Below, in pieces: positions 31,008 through 43,789 of a stretch of 64,000 bases of DNA (position 1 is the first letter of the stretch; each line of letters begins with the position of its first letter). Position numbers and translations under genes: made by a program. This DNA is from Lunularia cruciata (lineage: Eukaryota > Streptophyta > Marchantiopsida > Lunulariales > Lunulariaceae). The notes below the pieces were generated by a model. It made no database searches and had not been told where the DNA came from. It saw nothing but the letters and a program-made list of their open reading frames with translations. The stretch lies in contig OX419759.1 in NCBI GenBank assembly GCA_948567375.1, positions 46,725,493 to 46,789,492 on the forward strand, read 5' to 3'.

Positions 31008-31349
31008 GTGTTAGGGAAAACTTATACTTGGTCCGATGATCACGTGATAGAAGCAAATGTTGTGGTTACAGACCCTACGTGGGATCTGGTTTTGAAGGGA
31101 GTGATTACCCATCCCCTTGGATGGGCGATGAGTGCAGCAGCAGGTTGCAAGGTCTCCAAGTTTAGGGGCATGCAGCAAGGTCACCTCTTTGTTCCTCTAG
31201 CATTGGATTTATATGGAGCAAAAGACACAACGTTTGACACATTTCTTAGGGAGTGCACAAGGGCTTATCATGTTAGGCGCCATGGCGTACCACTCTCACT
31301 CTCATACATTGTAGCATATTTTAGACAATGTATGTCCATTGTTCTATAG
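31008..31349 (+). pseudogene. LINE-like C-terminal domain, inverted plus-strand copy
   Basis: Inverted duplicate of 28,937-29,194 with a longer open frame (113 codons): VVVTDPTWDLVLKGVITHPL, AAGCKVSKFRGMQQGHLFVP and DTFLRECTRAYHVRRHG. Upstream at 30,618-30,920 the Cys/His-rich region that normally precedes it is seen as CECGSTLDATAVHTVSF. Twelve or more residue differences from the minus copy show that the duplication is old. Confidence 0.55.
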
Positions 31350-31364
31350 TGTGCAGTGGCTGGT

Positions 31365-32107
31365 TGTAATACCAAGAGCTAGCCATATGATCTAGATGTG
31401 AAATTTGGTTTGGTAACATCTAGAATGATGTTATACATGATGGTCAAAATAGATAAGATAGAGTATCACCAAAAGAGTACTTCTACTAATAGGGCAGAAA
31501 CCGAAATAGACTTGAGAACCTTAGAACCAATAGCTAGACATATAATTTAAAGGTGAGAATCGGTTTGGTAACATCTGGAAGGATGTTACACATGATGGAC
31601 TAAACAAATCAGAAAGAGGTATCACCAAAAGGGGACTTCTACTAATAGAGTAGGAACCAAAATATGCTTGAAATCTTTGAAGGCAATTTTGAAAGGCAAT
31701 TTTGGAGGTCTAAACGGATGAATTAGGCCTTGAAAATGTGCCAATCCCCCCCCCTCCCCAAATAGAGGAAAGGCTGGCCTTCCCTCCCCCTGATTTTTCT
31801 TGTCGAGAGCTTTCCAATGGTACCTTACTCATATGAATCTGAGATTCCTACAAAAAGATTCCCTAAAAGATTCTCTCCGGTCAAAACTTGTTTGACCAAC
31901 CAGATAGGACCTAGACCAGACATGTCACCCATCCAAGGGTGAAGCTTGCTGACATGTCACCTATCTGTGTCCCTAATCCTATGGTGGAGCTTCCTTGGAG
32001 GAGATCCTCTTTGTTTATATAATAAAGAGAAGGTGCTCCTTTGGGGTATCGAATGCTTGAGTGTGAAATCTGTGTTTTCTCTCTTCTCTTGTCCTCGGAG
32101 TATTACA
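31365..32107 (+). mobile_element. Solo LTR with 5-bp target-site duplication
   Basis: 743 bp from TGTAATACCAAGAG to GGAGTATTACA, flanked on both sides by CTGGT (31,360-31,364 and 32,108-32,112). It matches the LTRs of the chromovirus at 42,949-57,412, in opposite orientation. The perfect duplication indicates a genuine insertion followed by LTR-LTR recombination that removed the internal part. Confidence 0.93.
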
Positions 32108-32463
32108 CTGGTGCAATCCATAAGAGAGCAATTAAATTAGGTGATGTTTCCTTGTATCCTCTAGTTGTGTGTAGATTGTATGACTTGTATAGTTTGGATA
32201 TCTTAGGTGTGGTAGGGAAAATTTCTCATATAGACTCTACTGGGGCTTAACCCCATTTTATCTTTTTGTGTCTCTCCCTTGTACGGCTTGATGGGGTCTT
32301 CCCATCCTTCATTTTTCTATGCGGTCGCCTTATTCTTGAGCTTCCATGGAATATTAGTATAACTGTACATGTCATAAGGTTTACAATGTCACTCAGTTTC
32401 CATCTTTAAAGGATGGTATGAACAGTCCTTCTAGTAGGTACTCAAGTCATTCTACAGCAGGTT

Positions 32464-32688
32464 TTGAAAATGATGGCAAGCATGTTGGGAATTGACATCA
32501 TGGCTTCTGCTTGGGGAACACAAAACATCCACAAGCAATGTGTCAAAGATGCTTCAACTGAACATAATCAGGCAGGATGTCATTGGAGGTCCCGGGTCGT
32601 AGGGAAGATACCGCCCCAGGAGTCATTTTCCAGCATTTGCAATTGGTTTGATTTGATTATGAATATTATTGTTGATGTTTTTCCTTGA
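32464..32688 (+). CDS. Small conserved ORF, right-arm copy C
   Basis: 74 codons, the inverted counterpart of copies A and B. It keeps ASAWGTQNIHKQCVKDASTE, GCHWRSRVVGKIPPQESFSS and ICNWFDLIMNIIVDVFP, then ends, whereas copy A reads on. The start Met lies further upstream than in A. Function unknown; see copy A for the arguments. Confidence 0.3.
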   Translation: MKMMASMLGIDIMASAWGTQNIHKQCVKDASTEHNQAGCHWRSRVVGKIPPQESFSSICNWFDLIMNIIVDVFP

Positions 32689-33440
32689 ACAATTCAGATT
32701 ATCCTTTCTCTTTTTCTCATTTGGTCTACCACAGCCAAGTTGCCAGGATATCTGTAGCTATGTGGTCAAATGCATCACACCTTTATCACATCTCAAACTT
32801 CTTCCTTACAAATAACCTTTCTATTAAAACAAATATCTAACTACTTACAAATTAATTATTAATTTCACATAAAAAATTAACTATATCAAGAATTATGACA
32901 TTGGTAACTAGAAATATGGGATATATAATTTTGACAGATCATGACATATGAATATAGATATTTATATATTGCATTATATGAATATAGAATATACATGAAC
33001 TAGCATTGAAAATTTTGAGATTCACTAGCATTTAAAACATAGTTTGGTATTTTTGATCCCTATACTAATCTTAAAATGGTTTGTCCTTTAGAACATGTCC
33101 CAATAATAGGATTTCTAGTCCACAAATCTATTACGGTGTATACGCCTAATATGGTTCAGAATCTGAAATATTCCCAAATATTATAGGTTCTGGACAATAA
33201 TTTTGGTATGGCTGTTGGGCTCTTCAAGGGCCAAGTTTTGTTGAATATTTTAAGTGATAATGCAATAAATTATTTCAAATGATAAGTTTCATTTAAGCCT
33301 TATCTATATAACATCCACAAATATTTTAAAGCTAAAACTAACATTTAAAAAATCAATAATATCATTTCATGACAGTTAATAGATATAGATATTTTGAAGT
33401 AAGAATTATAATTTTGATATGTGATAGTATTTATAACATT

Positions 33441-34350
33441 TCCATTTAGAGTTTAGGTATGGACTAGTAACATCCAGATATCAAGAATATTGTGAGGTTA
33501 ATCATCAAATACTCTTAAGTAATGAGTTCCATAAGAATTGTATGCTATCATCTAATAAATTATTTAAGTAAGAAGTTTGCAAGTGAGAAATTGAAATAAT
33601 GGCTGACATCTAAACATACAAAAATATTTTGAGTTTAGAATTGAGATCTAAATATAGGTTTGCATGTAAAAAACCTATTAATTATTGTTTAGAAAGACCA
33701 TGGTTTTAAGATCTAAACCAAGCTTTGCATCCACTTGATTCATGGTACAAGCCATGTCTCAAAACCTTTTGTCATGTACCATGTCATGTAGTGCCAATCT
33801 CATTTAAGACCTTTTGCACCAAATATAGCCTCATTGAAACTAGTGCAAATTTTATTCAAGATCTGTTCTCTCATGTCTAGCATTGTTTGAGACACGATTG
33901 AGTCATGGTGCACTAGTTTTTTTCTCAACTAGTTTCTTCCAATGTTATTTGGTTCAAGGATAAGAATTGAAATCCCAAATATTCTTTTTCTTCCTCCCTA
34001 GAATCTCATGGGTGATCTCAAAGTCAGTTGGTGACAACCCAAAGTCAATGTACAAATAGTATAAATGGTAATGAAATGTCATTCCCTCAAGGATATAGGT
34101 TGAAAATTACTAAATGTGAAGCAAAAATCTCACAATATCACATGTTGTCAATTATTGTCTATTTAACCTCTTGTGCAAGAACCACTCCCAAAAGAGGGTA
34201 GACATACTCAATGTTGCTCCCAAGAAAAGGAGAAATTAATCCCACTTTGATAAAATATCTAATTGACATGAGCACTTGATAGTGGTGGTTCACTTCATGT
34301 CAAAGAGCTTCTTCCTCTGAAGAGCCTCTTTGCCTTGAAACTTAGTCCCT
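33441..34350. other. AT-rich non-coding stretch outside the right arm
   Basis: No ORF of note, no LTR ends and no match to other parts of the window were found. It separates the palindrome from the unrecognised coding-like block. Confidence 0.5.
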
Positions 34351-37300
34351 CCCCATATGTTTATTCCACCCCAAAGGTTGGTTTTCAGGCTGAAGGTTGG
34401 TTTTCACACCAACACTATTGCTGAATATGTACATCCCTGCACAATCCAAACAAAATTCAAAATTTTATTATCTAGATGGCTTTTCTATTCTATGGTGCTT
34501 TCAATTTTCCATCATTCCTATAATCTTTCCTCACATTGCTTTGCACATTCAGAATATCAAGTGTTACTTCCTTGATTTGAGCAAATTTCCTAATTACATA
34601 CTCAAGCACTCGTTCCAGTTGAATGAGTGCTTGAGTGCTTGAATGATTGCTTTCCATCGACAAAGTTACACTCAACTTCCTTGATGAAAAGCAAATTTCC
34701 TAAGCAAGTACTCAAACACACACTCCTATTGGAAGATTTCTCATCTCTACTTGACCAAGCATACAACCAAAGATGTAATCTCAAGCAGTTCAGAAAAAAA
34801 CATGACAATCTCTAAGCTCAATACTTTGATTATGAAAGAAGTGAATATTTCTTCTTGGGTTTGCAACCCATGTATATATATTCCTAAATCTTGATGAAGA
34901 TGATCAATGGCGTAAGGAGAATGGTAATATTCTAATTAAATCTACATCACTCGTCACCAGTCCTATCAACTTATCTCATCCGTGTGCAATTAAAAGTTCA
35001 CAGTGCATCTACTGCCAACCCTACTACTTGTTTTGTCTTTCACTCTTAGTGTATGTAAAATTATGCAAACCTTGGCTACAAAATTTGTTCCTAAGTCTCA
35101 AGAGTTTTTAGCCAAAGGTGTTTTAGGACAAAGATGTCCTATGAGGCCAAAGAGAATTTAATGATCTTATCAACAAGTCTTTACAGATCTTTATCAATAA
35201 GTCTATCCTATTTATGTACTTAGCAATTGTCATGATCAGCGCCTTAGTAGATTCCTTGATCTTCTTTGAGGTATGGTCTTGAAGCTTGGTGAAGAGCTGC
35301 CATAGACACTCATCCATGTACACCTTTGTCTCCAAAGCGTAAACTTGTGACTTGAGATCCGGTAGTTTTAACTTCTCCAAGGAGGTGACCTTTGCCTCCT
35401 CCGCAATCTCACCAACTGATCTTGTGCCATAGCTACCTCTGCCAAGATCATGGTCTTCTCTTCATTGAGCTGCATTCAAACACCTTACAACTCTACCAAG
35501 ATCTCCTTCCAAATGGCCAACCAATTACGCTCACACTCTTCTTCCTTCTCCTTGATGTTTTGGAAAGCTTCTTGACTTGTACTTTGATCACTTATAACTC
35601 TTCCTGATATTGCACTTCTTGATGTCACTCCTGACAAGGACCACCTTTGTCTTCTCTACTTCTTCCTTGAACGTGTTGATCTCTTTGGCCTGAGCTTTTA
35701 CTTGCTCCTCAAGTTGAGTCAAATGATGCATCCTTTATTTCATGAGCTTTGTCACCTCCTTTACCAAGTTGTTACTTTGTTTCACCATCTCCAAGTGCTA
35801 AGCACAAACTTTTGCCAATTTTTCTCATGCATTTATCCTCTCTAGGCCAACTCCTTGCACCCATTGATGAAGATGGCTAAGGAGTATAACATACTCCGTA
35901 ACTTTCCCATGACATTGTACATGAAAAGTAGCTGCTCCAATAACTCAAGTGTTAGGCCAACTATGTGCACCTCTAATTTGGAGAGTGGCACCATGATGAC
36001 AGGTGCAACTTCTTCCTGCTTGAGCTAGTCTCCTTTATCATTTTGAATGATGCCAAAGGTCCATTCTCCTCATTCTCAATCTTGACAAAGAGGGTGGATT
36101 CTCCTTGCTAATGTTCCACTCTCATTGTTGCAAGGACATCAGTCTTGGATGATCCTTTGTCTTGATGCCCTTCTTGATCCTGATGTCTCCCTTTGGGCTG
36201 AAGTGCTTCCTCACTTGGGCAAGAGCCCATGTCTTATGCCACTCCTTTGGCTTTGAGCACTTCTTCCACCCTAAGTACTCCTTCCTTTTGTAGCTTTACT
36301 TCTCCTACGGGTGGAAACAAGGGGGATCTCATTATCCTTGGGCTCTCTACTACATTCTTCTTGGGGCCTAAATGCTAGACTTCTCCATCATATCCTCCTA
36401 TGATAGGCAATCACTGGAGATTAGACATGAATCATGATTATGATTAGAGTCATGAAAAGAATTCAAACTATGATTCTTATTGGAATCAAGATTGTGGATG
36501 TAATGGAATCCAAAGATGTGTAGAAAAAATTGATTCTCATTTTTCATTGTTGTCACTTTCACATTTTTCATTATTCTCTTAGATCACTTTCATATTCTTC
36601 AATTAAGTCATTTTCACTCTATCCTATTATTTTCTTATTGAATTGTTTGTTTTGTTTCCCCTATTGATTTTAAGGGAATAGCTTCATCTGCTATAAATCT
36701 TCCTTCTTCCTTGGAGGAGCTCAACCCGGGGTTGATTATACTTCTCCACCGTAGTCCTCTATCACCTCCTTGAGATGACAATTTTGGTGTATGGTTGCTC
36801 ATTGGTGGTGGGTGTGTGCTTTGGTTGTGATCCAGCTTTGCATTTTTCCTCCTCTTGTCCTTCACAATGGTCCTCCTTTTCCTTTTCTTGGCCATGATCT
36901 TTGGCCTGGAAGGCATTGCAAGTTGCTTCCTCTCACTATCTAAGTGTTTTGTTGCCTCTTCTTCTTGAAACCCAAAGTGTTGTGAACTTCCTTCACCATC
37001 ACAAACTTCCACATGTGGGTGAATTTTGAGTCTACCTTTGCATATTCTATTATCATCATTGCTTGCTCTTGTGGCTCCTTGAAGTGTCATATGGGAAAGA
37101 AGTGATTGAGGTGTGTCTCCTTCTTGGTTGGGGTTAAAAGATTCATCCCCAAGTAGAAATGAATAACAAAGACAGATACAAGGATCACACCACTTTCTTT
37201 GTTCATGTCTCTAGCTAGTTCATGTGCCTACTCCCAAAATATCACTACCCAATTTTTAGGCCTTCCCTCATACAAGTACTCAAAGAAGATTGCCTAGCAA

Positions 37301-38640
37301 TTGTTAAGGTAAGTTCTTTGTTTGGACTTGAACAATTTCATCACTGATTCAACTAAGATCCTTTGTGTAGGATCTTTGATTCCAATGACAGACCAACCAT
37401 TTTTGGTCTTTTCATCCTTGAATATTGCCTTGAATTTTGCTTCCAAAGCTGGATCATGGCAAGTCCAAGGAGTATCTAAGTTCATAGCATTTGAGGGAGA
37501 AGTTTAAGGGGTTCATCACTCTTTGCTAGTGTTCTATAGTCCAAGCAAAGAGGTTCTCTCTTAGGTTTTATGTCCTTGGATCCTTGTTGTCTTTTATCTC
37601 ATGCAGCATTACATGATCACTAACCTCCCAATTCTATAGGAAAAATATCACCTTTGTGCTACAAAGAAGCTCTTGTCTATAATGAAGGACCCACTTAACC
37701 AATCTTGGAGACTTGATTATGAGTTCAAATGCTCTCCAAAAATGCCAAGGCACTCCAAGAGTTGCTACTTCATTTCTTTTCATCTCTCTCAATCCTTCTT
37801 ACTCAACCACACTCTCTCTCAAATTCACATTCCCAATGTCTATAACTTCTTTTCAAGGGTAGGGAAATCCTTATTGGTCTTGTGTTGGCTCACTCTACAA
37901 ACAGTAGATGGATCTAAGCCCAATGTGGGTATTTAAGGTGGTGGCTCAACCATTAAAATTCGTTGGTAGGTGTGCCCTTTGATGAGCAGTATTGTCTCAA
38001 ATATGTGAGTGGTCAATAAGAGCAACCAATCATCAATTGTAGTTCTTGATCCATCATTGTCACATTTAATTCATCATGATCCTAGCAAATTCTCCAACTT
38101 CCAAGTTGAGGGTGTTCCAAGCCTAATGGTCTTCTATCCAAAGGTTGTCCCATGCTAAAGGTCTACTTTCAGGACCAACGTCTTTTTGGGCAAAGTTTTC
38201 TTTCACCAAAAGCATTCTCTATTGAAGAGCCATGTCTTCATTTGAATAAAATATTATTGGTCTATGGCACATGTCCTCCATTTCATCTTCCCGGAATGGG
38301 TGCAGTTACACTCAAGATGGAAGGAAAATGGGAATAAGCCTCCTTTCTTCCTTGTTGACCAGCTATTTATTTTGTCATCCTAAGTAAACTAAGCTATTCA
38401 AAGAAAAAGATATCCTTTGGAAAGAGGTGAGGCATCACACAAATAAATCCCAATCCTAAAGCAAGAAACCCAATGCTTACTTGGATCACTTTTCTCCTAC
38501 AATACGCTGCCCATTGATCAATTGCAAGACTATTGAGGATGGCTTTGGGGGACTTGCACGTTGGCTTTTGAATGAACACCATCTTCTGAAAGTGCTAAGG
38601 AAATCAAGGCAAAAGGTGGGTCAATTTGAGATGGTGAAAC
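34350..38640 (-). pseudogene. Unrecognised degenerate coding block (basic and coiled-coil-like stretches)
   Basis: On the minus strand many open pieces can be chained despite stops: 38,582-38,394 (NSLAIDQWAAYCRRKVIQVS), 37,485-37,294 (PWTCHDPALEAKFKAIFKDE; KNGWSVIGIKDPTQRILVES), 37,090-36,635 with a basic KKRKRRTIVKDKRRKN, and a coiled-coil-like region at 35,900-35,120 (KAQAKEINTFKEEVEKTKVV; LPDLKSQVYALETKVY). I do not recognise the family. It could be an extra ORF of a large retroelement or a decayed gene. Frame is lost every 60-150 codons. Confidence 0.4.
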
Positions 38641-40040
38641 TGTAAAGACTAAAGCTCGGGTAGATAACTTGTTGAGATTCCAGACTAAAGACTAAAGACT
38701 AACACCTATGTTGTAAAAAGTTGAATTTGCTATTCACAACTTTGTTTTTAGGCAAAGTCTTTGATCATTCATTAGACAGGGACTGGTTGGGCACTCCTCC
38801 ACCTTGTTACTCAGTAAGTGCAAAGTACTATTGACACATACAAGACATCATTGTCAATAGTCTTGGTTACCAATGTGTGGTAATTAGCCAAATGCCAACA
38901 GTCTTTCTCCAAATGTTAACCATTGTTCTTGAAGATGAAATTGTTGTCATTGAACTGGTGGTGGCTTATTCAAATATGTGTATGGTCAAATATGTGTATG
39001 GTGTATATGTCTATTGGATCCATGACAAAGTGTGACTATGGTGAAATTGTTTGACTGAGTTTTGGTCCCAACCAAAGTTCTCTCAGGCCAAAGGTCCTTC
39101 CATATATACATCTTTGGGCCAAAGTTACTCTCCACCAAAGCCATTTGTCTTTGAGGGTCCTTTGCTTTTATGGCTGATTTTGCATTCTTCCTCTAGCTGA
39201 CCTTCTAGCTCATGTTCTAGTGTTCAAGTTGCTAGCTTAGGAGGCACAACTATGAAGAATGCTACATGTAAACTTTATCCTTATAAAGCAATGAAATAAG
39301 CTATCATTTCCTCACACAAAAGTTGAAATAAATTAAATGAACAGATAAAATAAAAATTTCTGCACCATAAGTATGCCAAACAATCTTATATGGGATTGGA
39401 TCTACACATCAACATTATTTGGAAGGAATTTTTATTTAGGTAATTTATAAATCGTGAAGATTATCAACCAATGTATAGACACAGAAAATCAAATAAACAT
39501 CAACATTTAGAGGAAAGAGTATTTTAACTTCATTGACTTGCACATTCTCAAGAGATCTACAAATTTATAAATATGGATGGCATTTGTATATCAAAAACTT
39601 TTTATAGAAATGAGTTCTAATTTGGGCAAATTTTACTTTAAAAGGAAGCATCAAATATATAGATATAGATTGACATGTATACATCAAAGCTGTCTCAAGG
39701 AATGAGTTATTATAGTACTCTCATTTTTGGAATTCGTTATTTTTGGTCTCTTTTCTTTTATTTGTAGAAGAAAGGCACGGAACCAACGTAACTAAGAGAA
39801 GTTGGGGTTATTTAGGGAAACACTTCCCTACAAAGAGAGTAAATGGGTTCAATCTACAGAGTAAAGGGAGTACTTCTCCAAAATAAGTGGAGGTTCACTC
39901 TGAGTGGCAGATGGAAGCCTCACTTTGAGGGAGTGTACTATAGTTCACTCACAATGAGAAGGGTCACTCCAAAAAAGACCTTATTCATTTAAGGGAGCAA
40001 AATGATAGTAACTGCACACTTGGAGTGAGGAAGGACTAGA
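38641..40040. other. Non-coding stretch with dispersed AT-rich repeat
   Basis: No convincing ORF. 39,400-39,510 resembles 9,826-9,930. A short triplet repeat of 'gactaaa' occurs near 38,680, and 'caaatatgtgtatggt' is duplicated near 38,975. Confidence 0.45.
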
Positions 40041-42948
40041 TCCAAGGTACTTGCAAGTCACCAAATGTCAGAATGTACTTTCTTGATAAAAGCAAGTACC
40101 ACTGCCAAGAGGTGATAATCATAGGAATTTCACTTGAGATTCTGATGTGTGTTCGAATTGCATGGCATAGGGTTGGCTACAAATCAAGAATGGTTTTGGG
40201 CAGGGAAATCAAATGTACTAGTTGTCAAAACCTAATAAGTGCTCTACTAAATGAGGTGGTGCAAAGGTTGAAGGTTGAAAACATTCACTTGGTCTACTAT
40301 ATGGGTGGCTTCAACCAAAATCCCCATATTTTGATACTCATCAATCACCAACTCTCCCTAAGTTGGTGTCTTAATCCCTATGGTGCTTTGGGATGGGGGT
40401 CATTGATGCATGTAGTCATGATTGTCTCTTTTGTCATAGACCTTCTTTCTATAAGTCCAATGTCCATGGAACCACTTTGAGCCTTCTTTGTTGTCCCTTT
40501 GGGTTACTTAGGACTTCCTCCACTAGGAGTGTTAGGACTGGACCTCTTTTGACTTCCCACATTATCTTGGGGAGTATTAGGCCTCAATGAAGTTGATGCA
40601 AAAGAATTGCTACCTCCAAGATTCCATAGGCATCATACTCAATGGGGCTGCATCCTCTCCAAGTCCTTATTTCACCTCTCAAAGATCCTTATGGGCAATC
40701 TTCTTCCAAATTCTCCTGGTCATCTTCTGCCCTAGGAGTCCTTGGCTTCTATGGGGCCTTCCAATTTATGATGGTCAATGAATCAGAGTAGTTGGCCCAC
40801 TCTCTATTCCAAATTCTTATTTTGCACAATGAGGTTTTTTTTAGATCTATGTTGTGCTTCAATCTCCTCCTTCCTATTCTCCTTGTAGTAGAGAAGGTGA
40901 TTCTTATATTGAGCCTTCTTGGTGGCAAGCTTGTTTAAAATTAGATGGAAAGAAGATAGCTCTCCTTCCAAAGTTTTTTGAGCCTCTTCTTCATTGCTCT
41001 TCTCCTACTCCAGAGTTGTGACCTTTGCCTCTATTGCAAACTCTGCTCATCTCAACTCTCTTGCTTCCTTGTAGGAATTTTTCATGGCTATGGTCAATTC
41101 CCCTAGTTTCTTCTTCAAGTCCTCCTTCTTGTGTTACACCTGGTCCCTTATTGCATGGAGGTCTCCTTCTATCTCCTTTTCTGGTGACTGAGTGCATGCT
41201 AATTGTTGGTCAATGGTGACCTTATCAATCCAAGCAAATCAAAGTTGGAGGTAAGCTTTTGATAACTCTTTTGACTCTTGGAAAATTGTTACTACAACAA
41301 ACTTGCCTTCTTGCTCCAAGTGTTCTCCACCTATTGTAGTCTATGGATATTTTCCAGTATGAACTGTTCTTGCTCATCCAGCAATTCATGTTCCTTGCAG
41401 GCCAGTTGCCTACATCTCAAATGTGTTAGTACAGAGATTAGGCCTTGCTTTCACTCCTTTCAGGGGTTTTCCACCTAATAAGGTAAATATTTCCCACTCA
41501 AAAGATTCTCCACATGGTGTCTATCATGAAGGAAGATGCTTCTAACTTATCACAGTCTATAGGGCCAACACCCTAAACCCTTCCTGCAACCTTCAGGCCA
41601 ACACACTGGCCTCTTGTGACATGTTTGGCTTTGCTCTTGGCAAAGTCAAATAAATTGTTGTGGTCTCCAAGATGGGAAATAGCTTCCTCCTTGGTGACTT
41701 TGGTGCCAAGGTACTCCCTAAATCAAGCAGATCAGTCTGGCCTTGCATCAATAGCACAAGACCAATGTCCTTTTCCCCTTCCTCTTAGGGAGATTCTTTT
41801 ATGATCATACTTGGCTCTAGCAGGCAAAGCATGTTTCCTTGAGGTATGAGGGAGTCATTATCAATGGTAATGATGTCTATCTCTCCCATTGCTTCCTCTA
41901 TGATAAGTGAGCTCTTCATCATTAGTGGAGCCGGCTTTGCTTGCTTGCTGTCACTTGTAGGTTTTCTTTACACAACCTTCACCTTCCCCTCCTTAGTAAT
42001 GATTGGAGATATGGTTGCTCCCTTCTATGTGATGGTGGTTTTCTTCCTTTTGCTTCCCATAGCCTCTATTACTATGGGATGAAGAGGTTCCCATAGTTCC
42101 ACCTCTTGTGTTCTTGGAATAATGCTCACTTGTAATTTCACAATGTTGTCCCATTTCCCTTTGATCCAATTGTGTTAGAAAATCTGGGCTTACATACTGC
42201 CTACCAATCCATTGCTCATCTCTTGGTAGCTCTTTTTAAAGATGGGTATCTAAGATGTTGTGAAGTGTGAGACCAATTGTGTTATAAAAATTGGGCTTAC
42301 ATACTGCACACCAATCCACTGGTCATCTCTTGGTAGCTCTTTTTAAAGATGGGTATCTAAGATGTTGGAGCTACCTCCTTTACCAAGTTCTCCTTTAGTT
42401 TGAAAGTGCACAAGGCCAAAATTCAACTATTGCAATCAGTATAGGGCCCATAGTAAAGGTCTCCCTCCTTTGGTCTTGTCTATGGGGATTCCTCTTTTGA
42501 ACCTCACATAGCACTCCCTTAGCTTTGTGAGGATTATAGGAGCGTGATCTGATTCCTTCCTATGGACTACAATTTGGATGATGGTATCTACAAGGGACAG
42601 ATTCAAATAAGATACATTTCCTTGGCCTCCAATGAGCCTATGGAAGTTCTTTAGCATAATATAGTGGTGGATACATGACCACTACCATCAGGAGCCCATT
42701 TTTGTGCATGGTCATGAAATGCTCTTGGATAGTTTAAAGAAGAATAGCCCTTGTAAGAGCTACAGACTAAATTTGATTTCCTTCCAACTTAGAGGAACAC
42801 TAGTTGACTTTTTGGGTAGGCAAAACAACTTGCAACCACAATATTCCATAGCCCACTCTTTTGGTTTGGTTATGCAATTTTAGCAAAGTGGACCCACACT
42901 ACTAAAATAGCAAAAGTGACCCCTCAATATGTAGATAAATGCAATTTA
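40041..42948 (-). pseudogene. Second unrecognised degenerate coding block
   Basis: Minus-strand open pieces include 42,657-42,436 (LKNFHRLIGGQGNVSYLNLS; RFKRGIPIDKTKGGRPLLWA) and, further on, a basic and Glu/Lys-rich coiled-coil-like stretch at 41,200-40,850 (KKEDLKKKLGELTIAMKNSY). The style resembles the block at 34,350-38,640 and the two may be parts of one element. The block is cut at 42,948 by the chromovirus LTR, beyond whose other end coding-like sequence resumes at 57,413. Function unknown. Confidence 0.4.
42166..42373. repeat. Tandem duplication of 107 bp
   Basis: 'ccaattgtgtta' begins at 42,166 and again at 42,273, with about 10 differences over roughly 100 bases. It lies within the unrecognised coding block. 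The period is not a multiple of three, so it shifts the frame. Confidence 0.88.
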
Positions 42949-43690
42949 TGTAATACTCTGAGGACAAGAGAAGAGAAAAAACACAGATTTCACACTCAAT
43001 CATCCGGTGCCCCAAAGGAGCACCTTCTCTTTATTATATAGACAAAGAGTATTTCCTCCAAGGAAACTCCACCATAGGATTAGGTACATAGATAGGTGAC
43101 ATGTCAGCAAACTCCACCCTTGGATTCCTTACTTGGATGGGTGACATGTCGGTCTTGCTCCTATCTGCTTGGTCAAACAAGCTTTGATCAGAGGGAATCT
43201 TTTAGAGAATCTTCTTGTAGGAATCTTAGAATCACGTGGGTGAGGTGCAGTTGGAAAGTTATAAATGAGACAAACCAAGGAGGAGGGAAGGCTAGCCTTA
43301 CCTCCATTGGGACGAGGGGGGAATTTGCACATTTTCAAGACCTAATTCATCCGTTTAGACCTCCAAAATTGCCTTCAAAGATTTTAGGCATATTTTGGTT
43401 CCTAGTCTATTAGTAGAAGTTCCCTTTTGGTGATACATTTTTCTGATCTGTTTGATCCATCATGTGTAATATCTTTCAGATATTACCAAACCAATTATCA
43501 CCTTTAAATCATATGTCTAGCTATTGGTTCTAAGGTTTTCAAATCTATTTTGGTTTCTGCCCTATTTGTAGAAGTACTCTTTTGGTGATATTTCTATTTG
43601 ATCTATTTTGACCATCATGTATAACATCATTCCTGATGTTATCAAACCAAATTTCACATCTAGATCATATAGTTAGCTCTTGGTATTATA
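42949..43690 (-). repeat. 3' LTR of the chromovirus
   Basis: 742 bp, from TGTAATACTC to GGTATTATA on the plus strand. The purine-rich AAAATGAGGGAGGTC (minus strand) adjoins its inner end as polypurine tract. Confidence 0.88.
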
Positions 43691-43789
43691 GACCTCCCTC
43701 ATTTTAAGACGTAATGTTCCTGTTGTGCAATTGTTGCACAAATGCTTGCACCAACACTGGTGTATACGTCAAATTGGCTCCCCGGTTGC

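Larger units (their letters stand above)
28683..32330. mobile_element. LINE-like retroelement present as an inverted repeat
   Basis: 28,683-29,703 and 30,548-32,330 are inverted copies of one another. Both carry the element's 3' end ('gtacggcttgatgggg') at the outside and its C-terminal coding region inside. The unpaired middle (29,704-30,547) contains the reverse transcriptase part, on the minus strand only. The right half is lengthened by a 743-bp solo LTR. A non-LTR element whose insertion produced an inverted partial copy, or two opposite insertions, would give this structure. It interrupts the palindrome arm just after a TATA sequence. Confidence 0.75.
25336..33440. repeat. Right arm of the large palindrome
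   Basis: Inverted copy of 700-8,740, with about 92% identity in the stretch I compared base by base. Compared with the left arm it has one copy of unit A/B, one 782-type unit with an expanded internal minisatellite, and a LINE-like insertion with a solo LTR at 28,683-32,330 that replaced about 110 bp of arm sequence. Confidence 0.88.

Noticed and set aside
40073-40480. 135-codon plus-strand ORF with Cys residues
   Set aside because: No recognisable domain, opposite to the strand with coding character, and composition like the antisense of the degenerate block.
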